From: Corynebacterium kalinowskii
GTDB taxonomy: Bacteria; Actinomycetota; Actinomycetes; Mycobacteriales; Mycobacteriaceae
Assembly (NCBI RefSeq): GCF_009734385.1
Contig: NZ_CP046452.1
Location: forward strand, 2,232,001 to 2,296,000
Length of the DNA: 64,000 nt
Direction of reading: 5' to 3'
Positions within the stretch are counted from its first letter, which is position 1; each line of letters opens with the position of its first letter. The translations under genes were made by a program, and so were the position numbers. Below the pieces are notes generated by a model. The model made no database searches. It was not told the origin of the DNA and saw only the letters and a program-made list of their open reading frames with translations. This document shows, piece after piece, positions 42,604 through 52,387 of the stretch.

Positions 42604-43869
42604 TTATCTACCGGTACCAGCGTATACCGTGGCCGGCGCGTCGCCACCGAGTTCGAAGGCTTCATGGATAGCGCGAGCAGCCTCTGGAAGGTCGGTTTCG
42701 CGAATGAGGACGGAAATGCGGATCTCGGAAGTGGAGATCATCTCGATGTTGATGCCCTTATCGCGGAGCGCTTCACAGAACGTCGCGGTGACGCCCGGGT
42801 GAGACTTCATTCCGGCACCAACGAGGGAGACCTTGCCTACCTGGTCGTCGTACGTGATGGCTTCCCAGCCCTGTTCAGCTTCGATTGCCTTGAGCAGCTC
42901 GAGGGCGCGAGGGCCGTCGGCGCGCGGGCAGGTGAAGGTGATGTCGGTCTTGCCGTCTTCCAGGGAAGAGACATTCTGGAGCACCATGTCGATATTGATC
43001 TCGGCGTCCGCAATGGCGCGGAAAATGGTGGCGGCGGCACCCGGCGAGTCAGGGATGCCCAGGACGGTGATCTTTGCTTCGGAGCTGTCGGTGGCTACAC
43101 CGGTCAGGACTGCTTCTTCCACGGGAATATCCTCCATAGATCCGGCGATGAGGGTGCCGGGGTCATTGCTGTACGACGAACGAACGCGCATGGGCACGTT
43201 AAATGCGCGGGCGTATTCAACGCTGCGCAGGACAAGAATCTTGGAACCTACTGCTGCCAGCTCCAGCATTTCCTCGAAGCTGAGCTGCTTGAGCTTCTGT
43301 GCATCTGGCACGATGCGTGGGTCGGCAGTGTAGACACCGTCCACATCAGAGTAAATCTCGCACACATCGGCCTTCAGCGCTGCTGCCAGTGCCACGGCGG
43401 TCGTGTCCGAGCCACCACGACCGAGCGTGGTGACGTCCTTAGATTCACGATTCACACCTTGGAATCCGGCGACGATGCAGATCTTGCCTTCGTCGAGAGC
43501 TGCCTGCACGCGAGCTGGAGTCACTTCCAGGATGCGCGCGTTGCCGTGGCGTTCCGTAGTAATAACGCCGGCCTGGGAACCAGTGAAGGATTGAGCTTCG
43601 GCGCCAAAAGACGCAATTGCCATTGCTACCAGAGCGTTGGAGATGCGCTCGCCTGCAGTGAGAAGCATATCCATCTCTCGTGCAGGTGGAACTGGGTTGA
43701 CCTGCGCTGCGAGGTCGAGGAGTTCGTCGGTCGTGTCACCCATTGCCGAGCACACCACGACCACGTCGTTGCCCGCCTTCTTAGTGGCAACAATTCGCTC
43801 CGCAACAGCCCGAATACGTTCCGCGGTCTCCAGCGAGGAGCCGCCATATTTTTGCACGATAAGTGCCAT
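42604..43869 (-). CDS. lysC: Aspartokinase (alpha subunit with internal beta start)
   Basis: 421 residues, the length of C. glutamicum LysC. Kinase domain 1-240 ([22 protein letters not shown]) and two ACT domains (about 265-400), which bind lysine and threonine for feedback control. An internal GTG at codon 250 (43120-43122), preceded by GGAGG (43131-43135), would give the 172-residue beta subunit (42604-43122) known in C. glutamicum. First step of the aspartate pathway. Confidence 0.96.
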   Translation of the reverse strand: MALIVQKYGGSSLETAERIRAVAERIVATKKAGNDVVVVCSAMGDTTDELLDLAAQVNPVPPAREMDMLLTAGERISNALVAMAIASFGAEAQSFTGSQAGVITTERHGNARILEVTPARVQAALDEGKICIVAGFQGVNRESKDVTTLGRGGSDTTAVALAAALKADVCEIYSDVDGVYTADPRIVPDAQKLKQLSFEEMLELAAVGSKILVLRSVEYARAFNVPMRVRSSYSNDPGTLIAGSMEDIPVEEAVLTGVATDSSEAKITVLGIPDSPGAAATIFRAIADAEINIDMVLQNVSSLEDGKTDITFTCPRADGPRALELLKAIEAEQGWEAITYDDQVGKVSLVGAGMKSHPGVTATFCEALRDKGINIEMISTSEIRISVLIRETDLPEAARAIHEAFELGGDAPATVYAGTGR

Positions 43870-43899
43870 TCGTCGCCACCTTTCTCGATTGCTGAGTTA

Positions 43900-43927
43900 A
43901 TAGTACCGCCCACCAGGAATTAAGCAA
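43900..43927 (-). promoter_or_regulatory. lysC promoter
   Basis: On the minus strand TTGCTT (complement of 43922-43927) and TACTAT (complement of 43900-43905) are spaced 16 bp apart, a good -35/-10 pair. The start site would be about 20-25 bases before the lysC ATG, leaving AAAGGTGG in the leader. Confidence 0.6.
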
Positions 43928-43987
43928 CTCTAATGCCGGGTAACCTTTTGTTCATTTTCTGTAAATATGTTCCGGTAATCTGGGTTC

Positions 43988-44827
43988 GTGCACAATTACC
44001 TCCTGGCGGTGCTTTTCGCACTACTCTCTGCCCTCACCATTGCGTGGGGCACCGTGGTACGCCACCGCATTGCCGAAGCAGCGCCGGTCGGAGGCAACGC
44101 GGCCATCTTGTCTGCCATGAAACGGCCCTTGTGGTGGGCGGGCATGTCGACGGCCATCATCGCCTACTTTCTGCAGGTCGTAGCCCTCGGATTCGGCCCA
44201 CTCTTGGTCGTGCAACCAATTCTTGTGATGTCGCTCATGTTTACCCTCCCCCTGTCTGCCCGCTACGACGGCAGACGCATCACTTTTTCCGAGATGACCT
44301 GGGCAACCGTGCTGACAGCCGCCGTTACCGTCCTCGTACTCTTGGGCCGACCACTCCCCGGCATCACCCACCCTCCTTTGGAGCGGTGGTTCATCCCAGT
44401 CGGCGTCGGATTCCTCGTCCTGTTCGCCATGGACCGCTACGCCAGCCGACAGATCCGCCGCGAAAAAGCCCTGATCCTTGGCATAGTGACCGGAGCGATC
44501 TTCGGATTTGTGGCCGTATTCTCCAAAGCAGTCGCGGACATTTTCATACTCCACGGCTTCCTCGGGCTCCTATCCAACTGGGAGCTCTACGCATTGATCA
44601 TCGCCGCAACCTTGGGAACGATCGTGCAGCAGTCCTCCTTCAACGCCGGCGCCCTCCGTAACTCGCTGCCCGCCATGAAAAGCGCTGAGCCCGTCGTCGC
44701 CTTTTCCCTGGGCTACCTGGTGCTTGGCGAAAAATTCTCCGCCACCGACCTCGAATGGCTCTGGATGTTCCTCGCGTTGATCGCCATGATCTTCGCCACG
44801 GTGATGCTGTCGCGCAGGGGCGTGTAG
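43988..44827 (+). CDS. DMT-superfamily (EamA/NIPA-like) membrane transporter
   Basis: 279 residues, GTG start, nine or ten membrane segments through the entire length (YLLAVLFALLSALTIAWGTVV; LLVVQPILVMSLMFTLPLSAR; EPVVAFSLGYLVLGEKFSATDLEW). The final GEK...TDLEW segment matches DMT transporters. TAATCT 6 bases upstream of the GTG and no ribosome site suggest a leaderless mRNA. Divergent from lysC, where C. glutamicum also has a membrane-protein gene. Substrate unknown. Confidence 0.8.
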   Translation: MHNYLLAVLFALLSALTIAWGTVVRHRIAEAAPVGGNAAILSAMKRPLWWAGMSTAIIAYFLQVVALGFGPLLVVQPILVMSLMFTLPLSARYDGRRITFSEMTWATVLTAAVTVLVLLGRPLPGITHPPLERWFIPVGVGFLVLFAMDRYASRQIRREKALILGIVTGAIFGFVAVFSKAVADIFILHGFLGLLSNWELYALIIAATLGTIVQQSSFNAGALRNSLPAMKSAEPVVAFSLGYLVLGEKFSATDLEWLWMFLALIAMIFATVMLSRRGV

Positions 44828-44851
44828 GGGATCTGCTGCTGTCTTATTGCA

Positions 44852-44950
44852 GCTATGTGAAACCAGCTATTAGGAGCGAAGCTAGCGATAATGCACCCAT
44901 TTTGAGTGAAGTAGAAGTGGTGCAGCTCCCAATAGCTGGTTTCACATAGC
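44852..44950. repeat. Long inverted repeat between convergent genes
   Basis: Arms of 26 bp, GCTATGTGAAACCAGC... at 44852-44877 and its complement at 44925-44950, pair with a single mismatch, and the 47-bp loop contains a further TGCACC/GGTGCA pair. It is much longer than needed for termination. It lies between the DMT transporter and the convergent mannosyltransferase-like gene. Confidence 0.8.
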
Positions 44951-44975
44951 CGGTTTCCCGGCTACCCGAGAAGCC

Positions 44976-46097
44976 CTAAATCGCCCACCCCGTGGAAATC
45001 AGCGGATGCACGGAAATCACGGCACCCACCACCACCCAGACCGCCATGCCAACCACTCCCCTAATACGATCAAAGGAACGCGCATAGGCCATCGCCAGCG
45101 GCAGCAGGCAGATGGTCACTGGTAGCAGCAGCCGGGGCCGCGCGGTGAACGTGCCGTCGGAAAGGATGACATTCATCGCCACGCCGAAGCCGAACAGCCA
45201 CACTGGCCAAGGCATCTTCCCGAAGCTAAAGACCACGAGCACGACAGCCAATACAATACTCAGGCCCACGAGCACGATCCACGAATCGCTGTTTCGGTTG
45301 AAGATCCAGGTGAGATATTCCCAGGTCGAGCGCCCGAGGTCGAAGGCCGAACCCCACCCTTTCTTCTGAATACCGAAGTACCCGCCGACATCCGCGGTGT
45401 GCGAATTCACGAACATGATGTACGCGACCATGCCCAGCGGCGACAACACCAAAGCAGCCCACGCCTTCCAGCTGCGCAACCCCCACGCAACCACCACCAC
45501 GAGGAAGACAACCCACAAGTCAACGGCAGTTAAGCGGGTCAGCCCTGTGAAGAACACGAGCGCGCCGGCCAGGAACCAGCGTCGTTCCAGCATCGCCCAC
45601 AGTGCCCAGAGCGACAGCGCACCGAACAGCGCTTCCGTGTAGACCATGTTGTAAGTCAGCGCCATCGGCGCTCCCGCCACCGCCACACCGGCGACAGCCT
45701 GCACCCACTTACCCCAGCCCATGTGCTTCACGACGGCCATCACCGCCGCCACCATCAGCGCACCAGCAATGCAGTTGATCAGGAATCCCGCCCAAAAGTA
45801 CTCCAGCCCAGTCGTTTCGTGGAGGATGCGCAGGAGGAAGGGAAAGAGTGGAAAGAACGCGAGGCGAGAGTGGAAGCCGTCGAGGGCGTTGGGATCCATG
45901 TTCTCGAAGTAGCCACCATTGGCAATGCCCATGTAGTGGACGGCATCCCAGCGCGTCAGCACCTTCTCGAGGGTGTGACCTTTGGCGTCGGCAAGCCAGC
46001 TAACAATATACAGTCGGAGGGCGGATACCCCCGCAAAGATAGCGACCGCGAAGAACCACAATTCTTTGGTCAACCTGCGAGAAGTTACGGATTCCAT
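44976..46097 (-). CDS. Polytopic membrane protein, PIG-V/mannosyltransferase-like
   Basis: 373 residues from ATG 46097 (MESVTSRRLTKELWFFAVAIF). About nine membrane segments. The first extracytoplasmic loop reads LTRWDAVHYMGIANGGY, matching the RWDxxxY(L)xIAxxGY motif of PIG-V-type GT-C mannosyltransferases, with the probable catalytic Asp. AFFPLFPFLLRIL and MVYTEALFGALSLWAL also fit that family. Donor would be a polyprenyl-phosphate sugar; the acceptor is unknown, perhaps a cell-wall glycan or protein. The frame extends 94 codons upstream across the leuA leader and is not accepted. Confidence 0.78.
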   Translation of the reverse strand: MESVTSRRLTKELWFFAVAIFAGVSALRLYIVSWLADAKGHTLEKVLTRWDAVHYMGIANGGYFENMDPNALDGFHSRLAFFPLFPFLLRILHETTGLEYFWAGFLINCIAGALMVAAVMAVVKHMGWGKWVQAVAGVAVAGAPMALTYNMVYTEALFGALSLWALWAMLERRWFLAGALVFFTGLTRLTAVDLWVVFLVVVVAWGLRSWKAWAALVLSPLGMVAYIMFVNSHTADVGGYFGIQKKGWGSAFDLGRSTWEYLTWIFNRNSDSWIVLVGLSIVLAVVLVVFSFGKMPWPVWLFGFGVAMNVILSDGTFTARPRLLLPVTICLLPLAMAYARSFDRIRGVVGMAVWVVVGAVISVHPLISTGWAI

Positions 46098-46129
46098 GGT
46101 GAATAAGCCTAACTTAGTTCCGCAAAATG

Positions 46130-46159
46130 CATGACGTGAAGCATAAAATGCGGTATCGT
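46130..46159 (+). promoter_or_regulatory. leuA promoter
   Basis: ATGACG (46130-46135) and TATCGT (46154-46159), spaced 18 bp, are a candidate -35/-10 pair. The -10 ends 7 bases before the leader-peptide ATG, so the leader mRNA begins essentially at its start codon. Confidence 0.45.
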
Positions 46160-46166
46160 GCGTTAC

Positions 46167-46208
46167 ATGCAGCGGGCACTTCTCCTTCTTTGCCGCGGCG
46201 GGATTTAG
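46167..46208 (+). CDS. leuL: leuA leader peptide with four consecutive Leu codons
   Basis: ATG frame of 13 codons ending in TAG, encoding MQRALLLLCRGGI. The four adjacent leucine codons (CTT CTC CTT CTT, 46179-46190) upstream of a leucine-biosynthesis gene are the classic arrangement for ribosome-mediated attenuation. Likely translated from a leaderless mRNA. Confidence 0.8.
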   Translation: MQRALLLLCRGGI

Positions 46209-46255
46209 GTCTTTTACTGGCCGGCGCCTGTCGCGGAGTTTCCCATTGCCGGCCA
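46191..46255 (+). promoter_or_regulatory. Attenuator region of leuA
   Basis: TGGCCGGC (46218-46225) and GCCGGCCA (46248-46255) form a perfect 8-bp GC stem. An upstream CCGCG near 46192 can pair with CGCGG near 46232, giving a competing structure that starts in the leader-peptide frame. No clear T run follows the stem, so the mechanism could be transcriptional or translational. Confidence 0.6.
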
Positions 46256-46275
46256 ACCCACCAAAGAAGGATTGA

Positions 46276-48009
<1,734 letters not shown>

Positions 48010-48035
48010 CGGCGCAGCAGCAGATTCCGGCGGGT

Positions 48036-48479
48036 CTACTGAGTCCAGACGAGCAGTGCGCCTGCGTGTCCGGCCAGAACGACTCCCACGATGGCAGCAA
48101 TAGCTGCCAAGACAGTGAGCCCGCGTACCGCGATCGCGAGGGCCGGAATCTGCTTCTTCACCTGCAAGAAGTGGTACACGAGCATGAGCACCAGCATCAC
48201 AGCAGCACTGATCATAACGATCTTCGCCTTGTTGGCGTGGTCCCCATAAATGCCAGGATCATGCTCGGATGCTCCCTTGAGCACCAACAATTCTTCGCCG
48301 GTGCTATTGGTAATGGCAGCGGAAATCGTAGCCAGTAGTGTTGCGATGGACACCAACCACGGGTGCTTCACGTGCCAACCAGGTCGAAGCGCAGCGTACA
48401 TGACTAGTAGTGCGACGACGGGAATGCCGACAACGGTGAGGTGAACGATGAGTGGGTGCATAGGAAGTCCAGAAAGCAT
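48036..48479 (-). CDS. DUF2231-like membrane protein
   Basis: 147 residues from ATG 48479 (MLSGLPMHPLIVHLTVVGIP); the frame is open to 48524. Four membrane segments. GLPMHPLIVHLTVVGIP is the signature beginning of DUF2231 proteins, which have a conserved His pair (HPLxVH) that might bind haem or a quinone; function unknown. Convergent with leuA, divergent from the dnaQ-like gene. Confidence 0.75.
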   Translation of the reverse strand: MLSGLPMHPLIVHLTVVGIPVVALLVMYAALRPGWHVKHPWLVSIATLLATISAAITNSTGEELLVLKGASEHDPGIYGDHANKAKIVMISAAVMLVLMLVYHFLQVKKQIPALAIAVRGLTVLAAIAAIVGVVLAGHAGALLVWTQ

Positions 48480-48513
48480 GGACACAGGATAAGCGCCGAG
48501 AGTGCAGTCTGCC

Positions 48514-48574
48514 GGATTTGGCAAAGCAAACTGTCGTTTTCAGGGGTTAAAAGCCTATCTGTCTTACCAAATCC
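48514..48574. repeat. 61-bp palindromic repeat, copy 2 (upstream of dnaQ-like gene)
   Basis: GGATTTGG...CCAAATCC element of exactly the same length as the copy at 42534-42594. Arms extend outward to GCC/GGC, giving a perfect 11-bp pair GCCGGATTTGG / CCAAATCCGGC. It is followed by GGGGTT and by TAAGAT (48587-48592), a likely -10 for the gene at 48602. Confidence 0.8.
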
Positions 48575-48601
48575 GGCGCGGGGTTCTAAGATCACTTTCT
48601 A

Positions 48602-49642
48602 ATGACTAACCAAGACCCCCAAACTCCTGAGGATCGCGAGGCTGAGAAGCAGGCGCGTCGCGAAGCCCGCGAGGCCGCGATTGCCGCCGCGCCTCTCGCC
48701 GTTGTCCACGTGGAATCCACCGGCATTCACCCGTCGACATCGCGGATGGTGTCCCTGACGATCATGACGCTGTCCCCCGAGGGAGAGATCGTGGATGAAT
48801 TCTTCGAGATCTTCAACCCCGGCGGCGACACCGGCCCGCGCCATCTGCACGGCATTACTGCGGAGGAATTCGAACAAGCCCACACCGTCGAGCGTTACCT
48901 AAGAAGGATCAACACGCTTCTCGACGGCCGCACAGTGATCATGCACAATGTGCCGCGCACCTGGGGCTTTGTGCTGGGTGAGACGCGATCGGCGCTGCGC
49001 GCCTTGCAGCGTCGCCAGCGCAGTCGCAACCGGAATCGCCGTGGGCGTCGTCGCGTGGGACGTCCGCCACGTCCGGTGGCACTCATCGATACGCTCGCGT
49101 CGGCGCGTCGCTTAGGCCTGCCTTTGGAGGACACGCGCGTGCGCGCGGTGGCTCGCGAGCTCGGCATCCCGTCCCCGTCCCCAGTCGCCTCCGTCGAGCG
49201 GGCGCTGCTGTCAGCAGAAGTCGTGTCACGGGAGACCGCTGAGATTATCGCGGACATCTATGATGCGGAAGCTGCTCGCGGCGAACTGGCAACCTATGAT
49301 CCGACGTCGCTCCGCGCCGACCGCTTCGGCCTGCAGCGATCCGCTGTGCGTGTCGACGCCATGGAGGCATCCGCCGCTACCGAGAATCCTGGCGCTTTTA
49401 CACCTGGAAAGCCGTTGCAGCCCGGCATGGAGTTCGTGGTGAGCCCGGACATAGCAGTTGATCCGGACGAGGTCATTTCCAGCGGCATCGCTGCGGGGCT
49501 CACCTACAACGAGAAGATCACGCGTCAGACAAGTTTGCTGGTGTGTAACCGCACGTCAGTACTCCGTGGCAAGGCGATGCACGCCGACCGGAAGGGCATC
49601 CCATTGGTTTCCGACGCGGACTTCCTCGCGCTCTGCAAATAA
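48602..49642 (+). CDS. DnaQ-like exonuclease-fold protein with C-terminal BRCT domain, catalytic residues lost
   Basis: 346 residues. An exonuclease-like domain occupies about 30-200: VVHVESTG stands where active DnaQ proteins have the DxExTG motif, so the first catalytic Asp is His. HNVPRTWGFVL replaces HNxxFDxxFL, and SVERALLSAE replaces HRAxxDA. All later acidic ligands appear to be missing. A strongly basic insert (RRQRSRNRNRRGRRR) interrupts the domain. A BRCT-like domain (about 275-346: FVVSPDIAVDPDEVISSGIAAGLTYNEKITRQTSLLVC) closes it. It occupies the Rv3711c position between leuA and murT. More likely a DNA-binding or scaffold protein than a nuclease. Confidence 0.78.
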   Translation: MTNQDPQTPEDREAEKQARREAREAAIAAAPLAVVHVESTGIHPSTSRMVSLTIMTLSPEGEIVDEFFEIFNPGGDTGPRHLHGITAEEFEQAHTVERYLRRINTLLDGRTVIMHNVPRTWGFVLGETRSALRALQRRQRSRNRNRRGRRRVGRPPRPVALIDTLASARRLGLPLEDTRVRAVARELGIPSPSPVASVERALLSAEVVSRETAEIIADIYDAEAARGELATYDPTSLRADRFGLQRSAVRVDAMEASAATENPGAFTPGKPLQPGMEFVVSPDIAVDPDEVISSGIAAGLTYNEKITRQTSLLVCNRTSVLRGKAMHADRKGIPLVSDADFLALCK

Positions 49643-49671
49643 TCCCCCGGCATACGACTAGAATCTTCTGC

Positions 49672-50919
49672 ATGAAACTTCCCGCTCCACTCGCGCGTAT
49701 GCGCACTGGTTTCGCAGTGCTCGCTGCTAACGCTGCTACCAAGGCATCTCAGGCCACCGGCCGGGGCGCTGGCGGCATGATCGGAGGCCTGATCGCGAAT
49801 GCTATTGACCCGACCATCATGGAGCAGCTGGGGGCATCCCGCCCGGTGGCGCTGGTGACCGGAACGAACGGTAAGTCCACCACGACTCGCATGCTGGTCG
49901 GCGCGCTTCGCACTAAGTACAAGGTCGCCACTAATGATGGCGGCGACAACATGGATGCCGGCATTATCGCGGCTCTTATGAAGGGCAAGTCTGCCACCCA
50001 CATTGCACTCGAGTGCGATGAGCTGCACGTTCCTGCGGTCGCCGATCGACTGCGACCTAGTGTGCTGGTTCTACTAAACCTCACTCGCGATCAGTTGGAC
50101 CGCGTTGGCGAGATCAACAAGATCGAACGAGTGCTGCGCGGGGCCGTCGAGAAGCACCCCGAGATGACGGTGATCGCGAACTGCGACGACGTCATCGTAA
50201 CCTCCGTAGCCTTTGACGCCCCGGACGTCGTATGGGTGTCCGCGGGTGCCGGATGGACGGGTGACTCCGTCAGCTGCCCACGCACCGGCGGCCACATTAT
50301 TCGAGACGGCGAGGACTGGTACGCGGCGAAGCCATTGCAGGATGGCCGCGAGTTCCGCCGCCCAACCCCGACCTGGTCGATCACCCCAGAGGGCATTGAC
50401 CACGAGGGGCTGCACGAGCTGGACCTGAAACTCCCCGGACGCGCAAACCGCGGCAACGCCACCCAAGCGATCGCTGCGGCAGTGGCCATGGAAGTACCCC
50501 TGTCCGATGCGCTGCACGCGACCGAGCAGGTGGACAACGTGGCCGGCCGCTACTCCACCATCCGCTTTGAGCAGTGGGATGTGCACATGATCCTGGCCAA
50601 GAACCCAGCCGGCTGGCAAGAAGCGCTGTCCATGGTGGATCGCACCGCCGACGGGCTCGTCATAGCCGTCAACGGCCAGGTAGCCGACGGTGAGGATCTC
50701 TCTTGGCTGTGGGACGTGTCCTTTGAAGACTGCAAGGATTCCTTCGTCCACGCCGCCGGCGAGCGCGGCACCGACCTAGCCGTGCGTCTGACGTATGCGT
50801 CTATTCCTCATGATCTGCACCAAGATCCCGTGGACGCCATCCGCGCCTGTGCGCCTGGACGAGTGGAAGTCCTGGCCAATTACACCGCATTCCGCGATCT
50901 GAAGAAGGCATTGTCATGA
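49672..50919 (+). CDS. murT: MurT, lipid II isoglutaminyl synthase ligase subunit
   Basis: 415 residues. Mur-ligase P-loop GTNGKST at 64-70, central ligase domain, and C-terminal DUF1727 domain (about 310-415; GWQEALSMVDRT, DVSFEDCKDSFVHAAGERGTDLAVRL). With GatD it amidates the D-Glu of lipid II. The Cys4 ribbon described in staphylococcal MurT is largely absent: only one Cys (VSCPRTGG) remains in the region. Overlaps gatD by 4 bases. Confidence 0.93.
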   Translation: MKLPAPLARMRTGFAVLAANAATKASQATGRGAGGMIGGLIANAIDPTIMEQLGASRPVALVTGTNGKSTTTRMLVGALRTKYKVATNDGGDNMDAGIIAALMKGKSATHIALECDELHVPAVADRLRPSVLVLLNLTRDQLDRVGEINKIERVLRGAVEKHPEMTVIANCDDVIVTSVAFDAPDVVWVSAGAGWTGDSVSCPRTGGHIIRDGEDWYAAKPLQDGREFRRPTPTWSITPEGIDHEGLHELDLKLPGRANRGNATQAIAAAVAMEVPLSDALHATEQVDNVAGRYSTIRFEQWDVHMILAKNPAGWQEALSMVDRTADGLVIAVNGQVADGEDLSWLWDVSFEDCKDSFVHAAGERGTDLAVRLTYASIPHDLHQDPVDAIRACAPGRVEVLANYTAFRDLKKALS

Positions 50920-51605
50920 TCACTATCGGCCTCATTCTTCCCGACGTCCTGGGCACCTACGGCGATGACGGCAATGCTCTGGTCCTGCGCCAGCGCGCCC
51001 GCATGCGTGGCCTCGACGCCGAGATCGTCCGCATTGGCCTTGGCGAACCCGTGCCGTCCACTTTTGATGTGTACTGCCTCGGCGGCGGCGAAGACACCGC
51101 CCAGATCCTCGCGGCTGAACACCTGATTGCCGACGGTGGCCTCCAGCGCGCGGCTTCCGCTGGCCGCCCAATCCTCGCCATCTGTGCCGGTCTTCAGGTG
51201 CTTGGCGAATCCTTCCAAGCTTCCGGACGCACTGTGCAGGGCGTCGGCCTTATCGACGCCACCACTGCCCCACTTACTCAGCGCGCCATCGGCGAAGTGG
51301 TCACCACTCCTCGGATTGAGGGATTGACGCAGCCTCTGACCGGTTTTGAGAACCATATGGGCGCCACCGTGCTAGGCGACGATGCGTCTCCACTGGGCTC
51401 AGTCACGAGGGGTGTTGGCAACTCCTCCGATGGTACTTCGGAGGGCGCTGTCCAGGGCTCCGTCATTGCGACCTACATGCACGGCCCTGTGCTGGCACGT
51501 AACCCAGAGCTCGCAGACCTGCTGCTCACGCGGGCGACCGGGCTTGCTTTGGAACCGTTGGAGTTGCCTGAGGTGGAGCAGCTGCGGAAGGAACGGTTGA
51601 GCTAG
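50916..51605 (+). CDS. gatD: GatD, glutamine amidotransferase subunit of lipid II amidation
   Basis: 229 residues. Class I amidotransferase with nucleophile Cys90 (LAICAGLQ) and His189 (YMHGP). Releases ammonia from glutamine and passes it to MurT. ATGA overlap with murT. Peptidoglycan D-Glu amidation supports transpeptidation by PBPs such as the PonA2-type enzyme in this window. Confidence 0.94.
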   Translation: MITIGLILPDVLGTYGDDGNALVLRQRARMRGLDAEIVRIGLGEPVPSTFDVYCLGGGEDTAQILAAEHLIADGGLQRAASAGRPILAICAGLQVLGESFQASGRTVQGVGLIDATTAPLTQRAIGEVVTTPRIEGLTQPLTGFENHMGATVLGDDASPLGSVTRGVGNSSDGTSEGAVQGSVIATYMHGPVLARNPELADLLLTRATGLALEPLELPEVEQLRKERLS

Positions 51606-51867
51606 TCATTTACATGTAGTTTTTGCGCACCAAATCCATACGTGTATATCCAAATTGTAAATGCTCCGTAGGCGAAAAATTGCGTCACATCGGTGAGAAA
51701 TGCAAAAAACGACCGTGCGTTGATTTGGTCGTGGAATACTACGGTCATGGCCCACATTGTGGACACTGCGAAAAACCAATTCCGAATGCCTTGGGTAATC
51801 GGGTATCTCTTATCACGATGACGCCGAGGATAAACACGGATATTGGGAACAAGACCTGGGATCGGCG
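51606..51867. other. Intergenic stretch after gatD, no supported gene
   Basis: 262 bases of lower-GC sequence between gatD and the convergent membrane-protein gene. A TTG-initiated Cys-rich frame crosses it but lacks a ribosome site. Loosely matching CACCAAATC and GATTTGGTC about 90 bases apart are too distant to call a hairpin. Confidence 0.5.
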
Positions 51868-52248
51868 TCAGGGTGTGTCTGCAACAGCGTAATTGACGAC
51901 AGCTTCGCTGCTGTTGATGAACTCAGAAAAGCAGACGACAGTGGCGATGATCGCGACCAGGATGAATGCACCTGTCAGTTTGGGATGCTGGCGTCGAAAT
52001 ATCCCCATCACGTAGGCAAATGCCACCAGGTAGACAATGGAGCTGATGACGCGGATTGATTTTGGATGCATCCCTTTTGCCATGAGGAAAACGCCTAGTG
52101 CCACGGCGAAGAAATAGCAAACCATCCAAAGCACTGCTTGTCGGGCGTACTTTTGTTCGACTTGCTTAATCTTCTGGAACGTGTCACCGTTCTCAGTAAC
52201 TGTATGTCTCTTTTCGGGTAATGGAAGCTGAGCTCGCTGCTTCCACAT
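51868..52248 (-). CDS. Small polytopic membrane protein of unknown function
   Basis: 126 residues, ATG start. Polar N-terminus (about 1-37) followed by three or four membrane segments (VLWMVCYFFAVALGVFLMA, VISSIVYLVAFAYVMGIF, LTGAFILVAIIATVVCF). No family recognised. No clear ribosome site; TAAAAT about 14 bases upstream suggests a very short leader. Occupies the position of Rv3714c between gatD and recR but shows no evident relation. Confidence 0.6.
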   Translation of the reverse strand: MWKQRAQLPLPEKRHTVTENGDTFQKIKQVEQKYARQAVLWMVCYFFAVALGVFLMAKGMHPKSIRVISSIVYLVAFAYVMGIFRRQHPKLTGAFILVAIIATVVCFSEFINSSEAVVNYAVADTP

Positions 52249-52321
52249 GACGATTGTGGGAGTATTTTACTCAACGTGTCTCGGATGGCACCTTGAGTTG
52301 GAACGCGAATGTTGCGTTCTG

Positions 52322-52375
52322 TAAAAGCTTGAGCCCCAAACCACTGTGTTCACTGGTTTGGGGCTCAAGCTTTTA
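52322..52375 (-). terminator. Terminator of the giant surface-protein gene
   Basis: TAAAAGCTTGAGCCCCAAAC... (52322-52343) and its exact complement (52354-52375) form a perfect 22-bp stem with a 10-base loop, 12 bases beyond the stop codon; the A/T ends give T runs on both strands. Confidence 0.92.
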
Positions 52376-52387
52376 AGGAGTTACACC

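Noticed and set aside
51623..51892. Cys-rich 89-codon frame after gatD that could be a zinc-ribbon protein
   Set aside because: TTG start without ribosome site, irregular composition, and overlap with the convergent membrane-protein gene.
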